64,000 bases of DNA, from assembly GCA_030374805.1 (NCBI GenBank), contig JARGSG010000225.1:558001-622000 (forward strand), given 5' to 3'. This DNA is from Gracilaria gracilis (taxonomy: Eukaryota; Rhodophyta; Florideophyceae; Gracilariales; Gracilariaceae). Position 1 is the first letter of the stretch; each line of letters opens with the position of its first letter. The notes below the pieces were generated by a model that worked only from the letters and a program-made list of their open reading frames with translations, did not search any database and was not told the origin of the DNA. Shown here in pieces: positions 48,266 to 57,262 of the stretch. Position numbers and translations under genes: made by a program.

Positions 48266-49069
48266 ATGGAGACTACTGGTTTTGCTACAGGTGCGATACG
48301 CTTGCAAGAATTCTGTTCTACCAAGAGCTCATTTATACAGAGATGCACTCGAAACCCCACTCCTTTCCGAGTGGTGCAGCATGTGCAACAAAGAAGGTGT
48401 AACGTATACTGCCGTCGGGGGTCAAAGAATCGAGATCGGCGTTTCGGAGATGGAAGGAGATCAAATCGAGTATCAGAACTCGTTAAGCGAGAGATTTCTT
48501 CTGTAATCGATGATGGACACAGACGTGCGTTCTTTTCTGATAAGAGCCGGGGTCCGCAACTATTGAGCGTTGTTGACGTGCGGTGCTCCGACGACTTAAG
48601 ACATGCACGCGTACAAGTGTCCATAATGGGCAATACTGAACAAAAAGAAAATACAATGAAGTGGCTTCGAAGCTCAAGAAAGGCATTACGAGTAGAGTTG
48701 GCTAGTCGAGTTTACCTGAAACACACACCTGAGTTGATGTTTGAAGAAAGTCAGATTGCAGAAGCGGTGAACACTGTGAACATCTTGAACAAGATTGCGC
48801 AAGGGAATCAGAAAAAGCACGAGTTCACAAATGTAAGTCAAGGCAATCAGACTGTGGGTGGCTATGAGAGCGACTTGTTCGACCAAGAACTTGAGCTCGA
48901 CGCATCTCTAGATGGTGCAATTATTGTGGAGGATATGGACGACAATGAGGATTCAGAATTAATAGTAGAGGTGGAGGACGCAGACGAGGATGAAGACGAT
49001 GCCTTTGATGGAAAAGGTAGCAGTTTTAAAGCGCAGAGAAATAGGAGCAGAGAAAACTTGATGAAGTAG
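48266..49069 (+). CDS. rbfA: Ribosome-binding factor A, plastid type
   Basis: 267 residues from the ATG at 48266. A leader of about 60 residues, rich in Arg and poor in acidic residues, precedes the KH-like RbfA domain: RRSNRVSELVKREISSVI, LLSVVDVRCSDDLRHARVQV and the helix ALRVELASRVYLKHTPELMF. RbfA matures the small ribosomal subunit by binding the 3' end region of 16S rRNA; in algae and plants the nuclear gene serves the plastid. The C-terminal 100 residues are very acidic (EDADEDEDDAFDG), an extension not present in bacteria. Single exon. Confidence 0.92.
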   Translation: METTGFATGAIRLQEFCSTKSSFIQRCTRNPTPFRVVQHVQQRRCNVYCRRGSKNRDRRFGDGRRSNRVSELVKREISSVIDDGHRRAFFSDKSRGPQLLSVVDVRCSDDLRHARVQVSIMGNTEQKENTMKWLRSSRKALRVELASRVYLKHTPELMFEESQIAEAVNTVNILNKIAQGNQKKHEFTNVSQGNQTVGGYESDLFDQELELDASLDGAIIVEDMDDNEDSELIVEVEDADEDEDDAFDGKGSSFKAQRNRSRENLMK

Positions 49070-49119
49070 TTGGTATAGGTGTGGCGCAGGCGTAAAGCGT
49101 ACGATGAAAGCGATACGGG

Positions 49120-49785
49120 TTACTTTTTGACTGAACAACCACAGTCGCCCCACCTAGCCTCCAATTGTTTCAAGTCGCAAGGGAATACGCTTTTACCCTG
49201 TCTCTGATTGACAGCGTTGTGCGCACCACAAGCCCAAAGCATAAAAGAGGCTCGGTTGGACAAATCCGGGGGCGTTGAAGCAAGAAATTTGCTGAAATGT
49301 TGGCGGCACCTCTTGCATGGATACAGCTTTGTGAAACTGCGCAAGAAGGCTCTGGCGTAGTGCTTTTCCTTGTCGGAGGGTTTTTCCGGGAAATTGGCGG
49401 CGATGGAATGGATGAGGGTCCAGCCTGCGTTGCCGATGTCCTTCTTGGAGGGCGGCTTCTGCTGGCGGGAACTGGTGGCGGCAGTGGAGGGCTTGGTGAC
49501 TCCAGTGGGATTCGACATGGCGATGGAGCCGGGCGGCTGAGGGTGAAGCAGATGAGAGGAGGGGTAGGCGGTTCGCGTAATGGGCGCGGCGAGGGCTGTG
49601 GCTAGGTGGCGCGGAGACACGAGTGAGACGTCTAGACAGAGAGTTATAAAGATAAGCGCCGTTCCAGCAACTGTAAGCAGCGTGGCGAGCGCCGACCTGC
49701 GGGGTGGTGACACAGCTCTTTGCGACGCGTAGACATTGGCGCGTGGCGCGTGCGGACGCGCGGGCGCGTGTGGTCGCTGCGCCAT
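49120..49785 (-). CDS. Erv1/ALR-type sulfhydryl oxidase
   Basis: 221 residues from ATG at 49785. The C-terminal 120 residues form the Erv fold: WTLIHSIAANFPEKPSDKEK, redox site YPCKRCRQHF (CxxC) and the second pair around WACGAHNAVN and FPCDLKQLEARWGDCGC. It passes electrons from substrate thiols to FAD and then to oxygen or cytochrome c. The first 95 residues hold a hydrophobic segment (TLLTVAGTALIFITLCLDV); a shorter form could start at 49518 (MSNPTGV), which would lack it. The long form would suit the secretory pathway (Erv2-like) and the short form the mitochondrial intermembrane space. The extra C-terminal DCGC is unusual. Confidence 0.88.
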   Translation of the reverse strand: MAQRPHAPARPHAPRANVYASQRAVSPPRRSALATLLTVAGTALIFITLCLDVSLVSPRHLATALAAPITRTAYPSSHLLHPQPPGSIAMSNPTGVTKPSTAATSSRQQKPPSKKDIGNAGWTLIHSIAANFPEKPSDKEKHYARAFLRSFTKLYPCKRCRQHFSKFLASTPPDLSNRASFMLWACGAHNAVNQRQGKSVFPCDLKQLEARWGDCGCSVKK

Positions 49786-49939
49786 GCGGGCGCAGAAACA
49801 GGAAATGGCGATTGGAACGTAAAGTAGATATCAGCCGCGCCGATTTTGACGGCCCGGCCCGGCGCGGACGCGCGCTCCGAATCGAATCGCAGCGGCGGCC
49901 TCCAAGCGTCAGCGGCGCGCGCGCGCGCGCGGTGGCTCG
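49786..49939. promoter_or_regulatory. Compact divergent promoter with (CG)n tract
   Basis: Only 154 bp between two divergent ATGs. It contains a 17-bp alternating GC run at 49915-49931, a sequence able to form Z-DNA. It must contain both promoters unless the short ERV start is used. Confidence 0.6.
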
Positions 49940-50488
49940 ATGAATCACGGCAGCGCGGCGCTGCAGCCGAGCGAGCAGCCGGACGTGGACGATTTGGCAG
50001 TGCTACGCGCGCGGTGCGCGGCGCTGCGCGTTCCACTTGCACTCACAGCCGACGCGAGGTGTAACGCGCGTGCGAGAGAGGTGGCGCTGGATGCATTCTC
50101 CGCCGAGTGCTTGTGTTTCTTCTCGCGCGTCGAGCCGGCCGCTGCCGAATCAGCCGTCGCCGAGCGCAAGGCGCCAGCAAAGCGCGCGCCAGAGAGAGCG
50201 GCGCGAGCGGCGGACGATAGGCCGCCCAAGGGCTCAAAGCGGCAGAAGCGCTTCGTGAGTAACTGGACGCCAGACAAGGACAAGATCGTGCGCAAGTCCT
50301 TGTCCAAGTTCGGCTGGGGCTGCTGGGCTCGCATCGCCGCGTCGGGCAAGCTACCGAAGGAGTACACCGCCAAAATGATTGCCAACAGGGCAAAATCAAT
50401 TGGGCTCTCCAAAAACATGTTCGGACCCGCCATCGCGTATACCCGCACCAAGCCACAAGCTCGCGCACCTGCGCCTCCCCGTTCATGA
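49940..50488 (+). CDS. SANT/Myb-like DNA-binding protein
   Basis: 182 residues. The N-terminal half is Ala/Arg-rich and probably disordered. The C-terminal half has one SANT/Myb repeat (SNWTPDKDKIVRKSLSKFGW ... IANRAKSIGLS) with the spaced Trp residues W-x(21)-W-x(3)-W typical of the fold. A single repeat without the third Trp-helix suggests chromatin or telomere-type binding rather than R2R3 MYB. No specific family recognised. Starts at first ATG; it ends only 4 bp before the ATG of the STN1-like gene on the same strand, so the promoter of that gene must lie within this one. Confidence 0.65.
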   Translation: MNHGSAALQPSEQPDVDDLAVLRARCAALRVPLALTADARCNARAREVALDAFSAECLCFFSRVEPAAAESAVAERKAPAKRAPERAARAADDRPPKGSKRQKRFVSNWTPDKDKIVRKSLSKFGWGCWARIAASGKLPKEYTAKMIANRAKSIGLSKNMFGPAIAYTRTKPQARAPAPPRS

Positions 50489-50492
50489 CGCC

Positions 50493-51102
50493 ATGGATTC
50501 CTTTTACAACAACCATCTATACTGGGGCTTGGACCCTCTGTTTCATTCACATGTGAAGCTGCTAAATTGCATGCTGCTCCGATTTACCAAACCCACCAAT
50601 CATGCTACAAATAGCGTCGCTTTTTACAGATTCGCACCTCATCTCCCGCCCCGTCCCCTTCGCTTGGTGCACATAGCCGGCATCATCGTTTTCCTAGCTC
50701 ATCACAGCAAAGTACGTCCCGCAGTCGCAAATCCCATAAACACAATACCCGATTGTCTGCCAAGCAGCTGTCTAATATCTTTTCCCCGCCTTCCCATCCG
50801 ACAAGTTTTCCAGATATCTTGTGGATGATGGTAGCTCGGTAGCTCGCTGTTTGCTTTGGAATGACGATGCAAACCCATCGTTTTCTATGTCGCTTGGAGA
50901 TTTTGTCGATGTGCAGGGACGCATTGACTGGCAGCACGGCGTTCCGCTTGTGGTAGTCACTCATCAACACGCTCCTTCGTGGCCTTATGGCGAACTCTCG
51001 TGGTGGGTTGAAGTCCAAGAAGCCCACCGAAATGTGTATTCTGAGCCATTAGATATCGTCATAGTTCCCGATGATAGCCAGGCGTCTGAGCCACCTTGGT
51101 GA
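50493..51102 (+). CDS. STN1: STN1-like OB-fold protein of the CST telomere complex
   Basis: Exons 50493-50711 and 50806-51102 join in phase 0 into a 171-residue protein; the 94-nt intron is GTACGT ... CGACAAG. The first exon gives YWGLDPLFHSHVKLLNCMLL and PLRLVHIAGIIVFLAHHSK, the second RYLVDDGSSVARCLLWNDDA and MSLGDFVDVQGRI, the usual OB-fold order of STN1 (strand, VDDGTG-like loop, C-x-x-W). The length is that of the plant single-OB STN1 (about 160). STN1 with CTC1 and TEN1 binds telomeric single strands and recruits polymerase alpha. Without splicing the domain would be cut in half, which supports the intron. Confidence 0.82.
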
Positions 51103-51233
51103 ATCTCTCCATCAACCAACTCTGCTACGAGCACAGATGAGACACACCCCTTCAAAAAAATGCTTACCGATGTACAGCTTAACCGATCAACAGAGAATCA
51201 AGGCGCCTCTTCCACTGTTTACACATAGTTCTA

Positions 51234-52475
51234 CTAGATCGACCTTGTTGACTCCGACATAGTTGCCAGTCTTGATTCCCTTATAATGTCTGCGGGCGTG
51301 AAGCGGAATGGCTCCAATTCTGGCGGTTCAATGCCGTACTTTTCTGAGCGCACGTAGTCCCTAATTGACCTCAGTCTCCGAACGAGTGCGCCATAAGCCG
51401 GCGTTGGGAGCAATCGGATTATTTCTGTGAATGAACACAGCTCAGCAATCGTTTCATCATCAAACGCAGCAACAACCTGTCGCTGAACATCTGGATCTGT
51501 GGACGTCAAAATTTCCTGAACTGCCTTTAGCGACGAACTCAAATGGTCGTTCACAACCTTCAATGTCTTGCATGCATCGGCAGCAAGTGCCAGGGATTTT
51601 TGCATATCCACGTTAGCAAGCTCTGGGTTCTCTCGACCACGTTCCTCCCAAGCGGCTACCGCCGCAAAAACTACAATCCAAAAGGAATCAATTTCAATTG
51701 TACTTCTCCCGCAATACCGCTCAACATCAGATTTTATGTCTCCCCCTTTCAACACGTTGAGTAAACGTGCTTCTGCAAGTTGAACACCAACTTTAAGAGG
51801 AAAATCTAGGCTCCAGCAGAGTGCAATGAGATCCTTGCGCAACTGGCGCATGTTTCGTGCTTCCTCTTCCCTGCTTTCAAGATCGTAATCTCTTGTTTCA
51901 ACTTGAAGAATAGCACTCGTGAAGCGATATAGCACATTTTCAGAAAGGAAATCGCGGTTGGCCACAATGACATCTGCAAAGTCATCTCGTTTCTGGGCAT
52001 CTGCTAGAAACTCAATGATCTCGTCAGGTTGTGACTTCGGGTCAAAACGAAGTGACTGGATTCGTTCTCTTGTTAGTCTCGGAAGCTCAATTATCGGCTC
52101 AGTAGGAGCATCCAACGGATCATCTTCCGGGTTTTCCATCTTTTTGAACGGAGGTTGGGTCAATGCTCGATGAGGCGTTTCATCTCCTGATTCTCCGGAG
52201 GTTTTTTCTGTTTGCAATTCGTCTTCTGGTGGTTTAGCGAAACCAACCGGCGGCTTTGACGGCGAGGTGTCTGCATCTGCCGACTGTGTGTTCTTTGCAG
52301 AGACTCTCTTGTTCTTTGACGCTCTGGACGCTCGCTTCTGGTTCGGGCTTTTCTTAGCATTTGCGAAAACGCAAAGGCTTCTCAAATGCCGAGAAGTACT
52401 TGTGGGTGATGGGAGTAGGTTGGGTGCTGTAAACGATGAAAAGCAGATACGCGGTGAGAAGCTATCTGAGGCCAT
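51234..52475 (-). CDS. Unknown plastid-type protein
   Basis: 413 residues. I do not recognise the family. The leader (FSPRICFSSFTAPNLLPSPT) is Ser/Pro-rich with few acidic residues, as in plastid transit peptides. Residues 35-130 are disordered (Lys/Ser/Pro/Glu-rich). The rest is mainly helical and contains DEIIEFLADAQKRDDFADVI, then NMRQLRKDLIALCWSLDFPL and a C-terminal block AYGALVRRLRSIRDYVRSEK. Its helices and charges suggest a soluble stromal protein. Single exon; downstream gene STN1 converges with it. Confidence 0.7.
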   Translation of the reverse strand: MASDSFSPRICFSSFTAPNLLPSPTSTSRHLRSLCVFANAKKSPNQKRASRASKNKRVSAKNTQSADADTSPSKPPVGFAKPPEDELQTEKTSGESGDETPHRALTQPPFKKMENPEDDPLDAPTEPIIELPRLTRERIQSLRFDPKSQPDEIIEFLADAQKRDDFADVIVANRDFLSENVLYRFTSAILQVETRDYDLESREEEARNMRQLRKDLIALCWSLDFPLKVGVQLAEARLLNVLKGGDIKSDVERYCGRSTIEIDSFWIVVFAAVAAWEERGRENPELANVDMQKSLALAADACKTLKVVNDHLSSSLKAVQEILTSTDPDVQRQVVAAFDDETIAELCSFTEIIRLLPTPAYGALVRRLRSIRDYVRSEKYGIEPPELEPFRFTPADIIRESRLATMSESTRSI

Positions 52476-53280
52476 TATTGTTTCTCTTTTTGTACGAGAA
52501 CTCCCGGGAAGCTATTCCAGAAGACAGATATGAAGACAGGTCACTATGGTGTTGATGGCAAGGGGGCGAAGATCTCCCGTATCTAAATGAGCTGGTTGGA
52601 GTGACTTTTTCTAAAAACGATGCGTGTGTTCACCGATGGTGTCCGCGCACTGCGCCGCAGACGTGCCATTGGATCTCAAGCCACGAGAGACTGGAAAATC
52701 TACAAACGTTCCGCGTTGTCGTTTAAGCGCATATACACGTGAACACGTTGTGGCGCGTGTGTTGAACAGCAGACCGGACCAACTTCTGCCAGGAACCTAT
52801 CAAGAGGTCTACTCTTGGTATCAGCCCCCCTTCGCTATTCTTGTGGGCCACCCCGCGGGAGTTGAGCTTCAAGTCGAAGAATTCGCATTTGGGATGGTTT
52901 CAACGCCGCATTCTGCTTGAGTTCTTCCTCCATTTTTATCGGCACTAGGACACATCTGTACTTACATTATCCCTGCGCTAGCGCATTTCCCGCCTAGTTT
53001 GCAACAGCACGACCCTGTCATCTTCTGAGCGGCCATACTTGTGTGTTTCATTCGAAGCATGATCGTTGGAGAAGATACCTGACAAACACTTAACGTTTTC
53101 AGTTGTCTTGAACCGTGACATTGTTTGCTTCGTTTCTATCAGACACTATCTACGACCCAGGAAGTGTCTCTCACAATTTTCTGTGACATCCTTCACAGCG
53201 AGCTCGGCAATGTAATTCCACCCCACTCTCCTTCGTTTGTTTCTGTATGAACTTTGAGATACAACACACACACAAAGGGA
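52476..53280. other. Divergent promoter region with small unconvincing frame
   Basis: About 0.8 kb. A 94-codon frame (52636-52920, plus strand) has no motif; codon use does not exclude a small gene but nothing supports it. Confidence 0.4.
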
Positions 53281-56151
53281 ATGTCGGATATCCTGCTAGG
53301 CATTAACGCTGAAAACGATGACTACGTTGTTGAAATTGATGAAGCACGCAAACCCTTCTCTCGTATGAACAACCGTTCTGGTGCAAGTGAACATGCCAGA
53401 ACAAGGAATAATGTACGAAAAACATCTCTGCCTCAGCCCGTAGCTCCATCTGTTGATAGCGATGATTCCTCACATGTACCGGGTCCATCACCTTCCGACG
53501 CCCCACGTGCAAGAAGACAGAATAGGGTCATACAGGGTGTAGCTCATCGCCGCCACAGCAATCACAAGAGCAAGTTAGAAGATGATATCCAGTCTGTCAG
53601 TTCCTCGTCTGATGTGGATAAACAGAACTCGTCTACTGTTCCAGAAGCCCAAGGAAGGGGAGGGCACAAAGCGGGTAATGATATCACTTGTTTAGAAAGC
53701 GGAAACGAAGTCAGACCCAGACAGCAAGACCGCCCTGTCGGTTGGGGGGGAAGGCTAGCACCGGAACGAAAGAGACGAGCCGATCAAACCATGCAAAGTA
53801 CTACACCTAAGAGGAGAAGCTCACGACGTACGTCTTCTAGTATTAAAGATGAGGGCCTAAGGCAGGTGAAAGCCGACCGTCAAAAGAGAGAAGCCATTCA
53901 AGGAAATAACTCAACTAATGGTCGCAATCAGTTACACTATTCTCGTGAAAGGCCCCCAACAGAATCAATTAGTATTGAAGAATGGGAGTGTAACGAAGAT
54001 GATTTTAGAAAAAGCGATGCGAGCATGGAACCACCGAATCACCTGGATTACGTTCATTCGAATTCTGATTGTGACGGGGATTTGAAATATGTCCCAACGC
54101 TGGAAAACGGTCGCCTTCGGACCAAAAGAAGAAGTGCTATGGCATCAACAAAGCCCCCGAGGGACGTTCCAGAGCCAGAAGAAGTCCTGTCCGTGGATCG
54201 CGAAGAAATCGCGGAGGAAGTGAAGGAACTTAATGTTGATGCACCGTACAGCGGACCCACTCACCTCATTTTCGAATATCCTCGTGGACAGAAAGGTAAA
54301 ATACGTGTTACCGCAGAGGAACGTGGTCGTTTAGCGGAGAAAAAGTACCTCAATGACAGTCTCATAGACTTTTTCTTCAAGTATCAGGAAATCTCGCTCC
54401 AACTGCGTGCCCCCGAGTTGCGACTAACAGCGAAATTCTTTAGCTCATTTTTTTTTGGTCGTCTTCGAAGAACTAAGCCAATTGATTACGAAGGAGTGAA
54501 AGGCTGGACAAAGGACGTCGACATATTTTCCAAACAGTTCGTATTTGTTCCAATATGCGACTCTTACCATTGGAGTCTGATCATTGTTGCAAACCTACAC
54601 AATCTAAACGACTTCCTCGACAAGGAGGGGGTAGACTATGCCGAACACAAACGGCCACGGATAGTGTATCTCGATTCGTTGGACCCTTCACGTGGTACTG
54701 CCTTCGGGGACTCCATACGCCGGTACCTCGTAGAAGAATGGCTTTGTCGTAAGAAGCACCTTACAGCAGATGATGCGCGAAAGAAGGCCCTTCTAAACCG
54801 TTTTAAGTCTGCCATCCCCCTCCTGAAAGCCAAAGTTCCGCTTCAAACGAATGAATATGACTGTGGTTTGTATGTACTAAACAGCTTAGAAATGTTTTTG
54901 AACAATGAAGGTTGCTTTATGGATGATCTTCTGAGAGGTGAGGATCAGGTATCAGATGCCTACACGCATGTTGATATTCAAATGCTCAGGGCAAAACTTG
55001 TGCTCCTCATGGATCAATTTGAGCTTGAATGGAGGGAGAAAACATGCCCCTCACCTGACGAAGTACACAACAGGTCCACGGAAGACGGAAACGCTCATAG
55101 TCAAGACGGGTTTAGGCATCAAGGTTTGGACCAGACTGTGCGTGAAACTTCTATTCAAACACATCAGGAACCCCAAGAGGCTGTCGAGCAGTATTCCTTC
55201 ACTCCCAACGGTACCTCGAGTTCGTTCGCTTTAACGAGACATTCGGAAGTCCACACAGCGGACGCAATAATGAGCGAAAACCGGCTTCAAGTTAACGAGA
55301 GCACGACAGTGTATGAAGCACACGGCGACGGTTCTGTAGAGGAACCAGGAGTAGTCAACAAAACACTCACCCCTACCGGTACCGTGTCAAAGAATCCAGA
55401 AATGGGAGCGAATACAGAGGATAGCTCACAAGATCGTAAGGATGGCTTGAGGTCAAGCCCGCTTCATCAAGCAATGGAGGTGGGATCGGCTTCAGTAAGT
55501 GATATGCCTGAGTGGTCACCGGAACAATGTGATCAGTTTGAGGGAAAGCTTCAAACAGACTGCGATTTCGTAGATCAACAGGTGGACAGTTTCGTCCCGC
55601 ACAAGGAACCTATGGACGTCGAAAGCAAAGCAAATGAAGGGATCGTGATTCAGAACCACAAGTATGGCAACGGGAGGACTCAAGATTTGCAGGAGTCGGA
55701 TCTGGAAATTAGTGCCGACACTGAAGGCTTTTGCTTCAAGACATCATCTCATCCTGTTCATAGCCGCAAGGTCCATTCCCAAGTGGATGTCCAGGAATCT
55801 CAAGGCGTAGAAGAGGAAGTGCACGAGGCGCGGGACCGTAATAGAAAGCCTCCTCGCAACCCACAAGACCGCCTTGCAGTCGGATATGGTGGTAACACTC
55901 GTAATCTACGGCATTGCTTGGCGGGAAGTCACGATGATAGAGGAATATCCGATAACGCTAATGATGGGATCGACATTTACAAAGGCATCATAACTGGTCA
56001 CCGTCAGCTAGTTGATTCGCAATCTCACAGCCCTCTCCACCAAAACGGATCCCCGAACGAAGCTACGGCCGAAGAACTGCAGACCGTTGACCATATCGGG
56101 GAGACGAAAACTTACATGAGGCACAAGACCAGCAGTGCATCAGACTTATGA
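53281..56151 (+). CDS. ULP2/SENP6-7-type SUMO protease
   Basis: 956 residues from the ATG at 53281, one exon. The N-terminal 325 residues are low-complexity and basic. The C48 catalytic domain spans about residues 335-580: KKYLNDSLIDFFFKYQ, FVPICDSYHWSLIIVANLHN (catalytic His), RIVYLDSLDPSRG (Asp) and VPLQTNEYDCGLYVLNSLEM (Gln and Cys). The insertion between the His and Asp blocks and the long flanks are as in ULP2/SENP6/7, which trim poly-SUMO chains in the nucleus. The C-terminal 380 residues are Asp/Glu/Ser/Thr-rich and disordered, with possible SUMO-interacting stretches. All triad residues are present. Confidence 0.9.
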   Translation: MSDILLGINAENDDYVVEIDEARKPFSRMNNRSGASEHARTRNNVRKTSLPQPVAPSVDSDDSSHVPGPSPSDAPRARRQNRVIQGVAHRRHSNHKSKLEDDIQSVSSSSDVDKQNSSTVPEAQGRGGHKAGNDITCLESGNEVRPRQQDRPVGWGGRLAPERKRRADQTMQSTTPKRRSSRRTSSSIKDEGLRQVKADRQKREAIQGNNSTNGRNQLHYSRERPPTESISIEEWECNEDDFRKSDASMEPPNHLDYVHSNSDCDGDLKYVPTLENGRLRTKRRSAMASTKPPRDVPEPEEVLSVDREEIAEEVKELNVDAPYSGPTHLIFEYPRGQKGKIRVTAEERGRLAEKKYLNDSLIDFFFKYQEISLQLRAPELRLTAKFFSSFFFGRLRRTKPIDYEGVKGWTKDVDIFSKQFVFVPICDSYHWSLIIVANLHNLNDFLDKEGVDYAEHKRPRIVYLDSLDPSRGTAFGDSIRRYLVEEWLCRKKHLTADDARKKALLNRFKSAIPLLKAKVPLQTNEYDCGLYVLNSLEMFLNNEGCFMDDLLRGEDQVSDAYTHVDIQMLRAKLVLLMDQFELEWREKTCPSPDEVHNRSTEDGNAHSQDGFRHQGLDQTVRETSIQTHQEPQEAVEQYSFTPNGTSSSFALTRHSEVHTADAIMSENRLQVNESTTVYEAHGDGSVEEPGVVNKTLTPTGTVSKNPEMGANTEDSSQDRKDGLRSSPLHQAMEVGSASVSDMPEWSPEQCDQFEGKLQTDCDFVDQQVDSFVPHKEPMDVESKANEGIVIQNHKYGNGRTQDLQESDLEISADTEGFCFKTSSHPVHSRKVHSQVDVQESQGVEEEVHEARDRNRKPPRNPQDRLAVGYGGNTRNLRHCLAGSHDDRGISDNANDGIDIYKGIITGHRQLVDSQSHSPLHQNGSPNEATAEELQTVDHIGETKTYMRHKTSSASDL

Positions 56152-56908
56152 AGACGTATCGTTTACGATGATTGCAAGACTGCTGCAGAGGAGTACCAGA
56201 ATGATTGCCCCGTGTGTATATGTGCCCAAGCTTTCAGTGGTTTAGCCAGGAAAGCCGAGTAATAAGCGTGTCAAATAGAGACAAGACTTGGCTGTACAGT
56301 ATTTACGAGAACCCCCACATATCATAGTAATTGAAGAACCATTGTACCCGTAAAAGCCATAGAGAGAGAGAGAACGTCACAACCCCGTAATCCACAACTA
56401 TAAACTTGATACGCTTTTAACACAATTGTCCCGATAATGTCATCTTTCGGCATTGAAGTACGTAATGATCCAGAATATTCAGAGCTTTGGCTGCCTTTTA
56501 CACTTGCGAACCACAGCGAATGGATGAACGAATGTATAGGATGGATGAACTGACTGATTCTGTTTCTGAAGGTGTAACGCAGAAAAGAAGCCAGATGGTG
56601 TGACCTTACGATGATCTTGAACGAATGCGTTTCGGTGTGAAGAAATACTCTCTGAGAAACAGCTCAACGCTGTACAAGATTCGAGAAGTCGCGACATGCG
56701 AATAGCCTCCCTTCGAAGGGAAAACTATCTACGGAAAAAGATTTCGTCTGTTTCGGAAACGGAATCTGAGGTCCACCGTTAAGAAGAATATGCACGGGGT
56801 CGGCTCCTCTGTTTGGTGTACGCAAAAGCCGTCACCCATTACGGGAAAACGAAAACAGGATGAGTGTCGGACATGTTTAATCCCATCTTTGCGGATACGG
56901 ACTCTGAA
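56152..56908. other. Convergent 3' intergenic region
   Basis: About 0.76 kb. (AG)n run at 56360-56373; no supported gene. Confidence 0.5.
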
Positions 56909-57262
56909 TTAAGAGCCACGATATGTACTGTACCCGAAAGGGCTGAGAAGGAGAGGAACGTGATAATGTTCGGAAAGATCGTCTACATTGAACGTCACAT
57001 CTGCATGAGGGTAGAAGGTTTTCTGTTCTCGCGCCTCATAATATTTTCCTGTTGCAAACCGCAATCGGTATGTGCCTGGCATCCACAATTGGGAATCAGA
57101 CATGAGATCGCTCACACGGCCATCTTTGTCGCACACCTTTGTTGCGATAAGAGTTGCTTCACTCTCTGACCATATGCGAAAGAGTCCAACTCCAAGACCT
57201 GCGGCTGGCTTTCCAGTTGACGTATCCAATGCGTGAGTTGTCAGAGGGCTTCTTCTGCTCAT
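56909..57262 (-). CDS. 5-hydroxyisourate hydrolase (transthyretin-related)
   Basis: 117 residues, full length. N-terminal PLTTHALDTSTGKPA contains the catalytic His, WMPGTYRLRFATGKYY the Arg, and the protein ends with HVPLLLSPFGYSTYRGS, the invariant YRGS of HIU hydrolases. It opens 5-hydroxyisourate formed from urate, on the way to allantoin. The usual peroxisomal PTS1 or PTS2 signal is not apparent, so it may be cytosolic. The ATG at 57262 directly precedes the domain; no leader. Confidence 0.94.
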   Translation of the reverse strand: MSRRSPLTTHALDTSTGKPAAGLGVGLFRIWSESEATLIATKVCDKDGRVSDLMSDSQLWMPGTYRLRFATGKYYEAREQKTFYPHADVTFNVDDLSEHYHVPLLLSPFGYSTYRGS

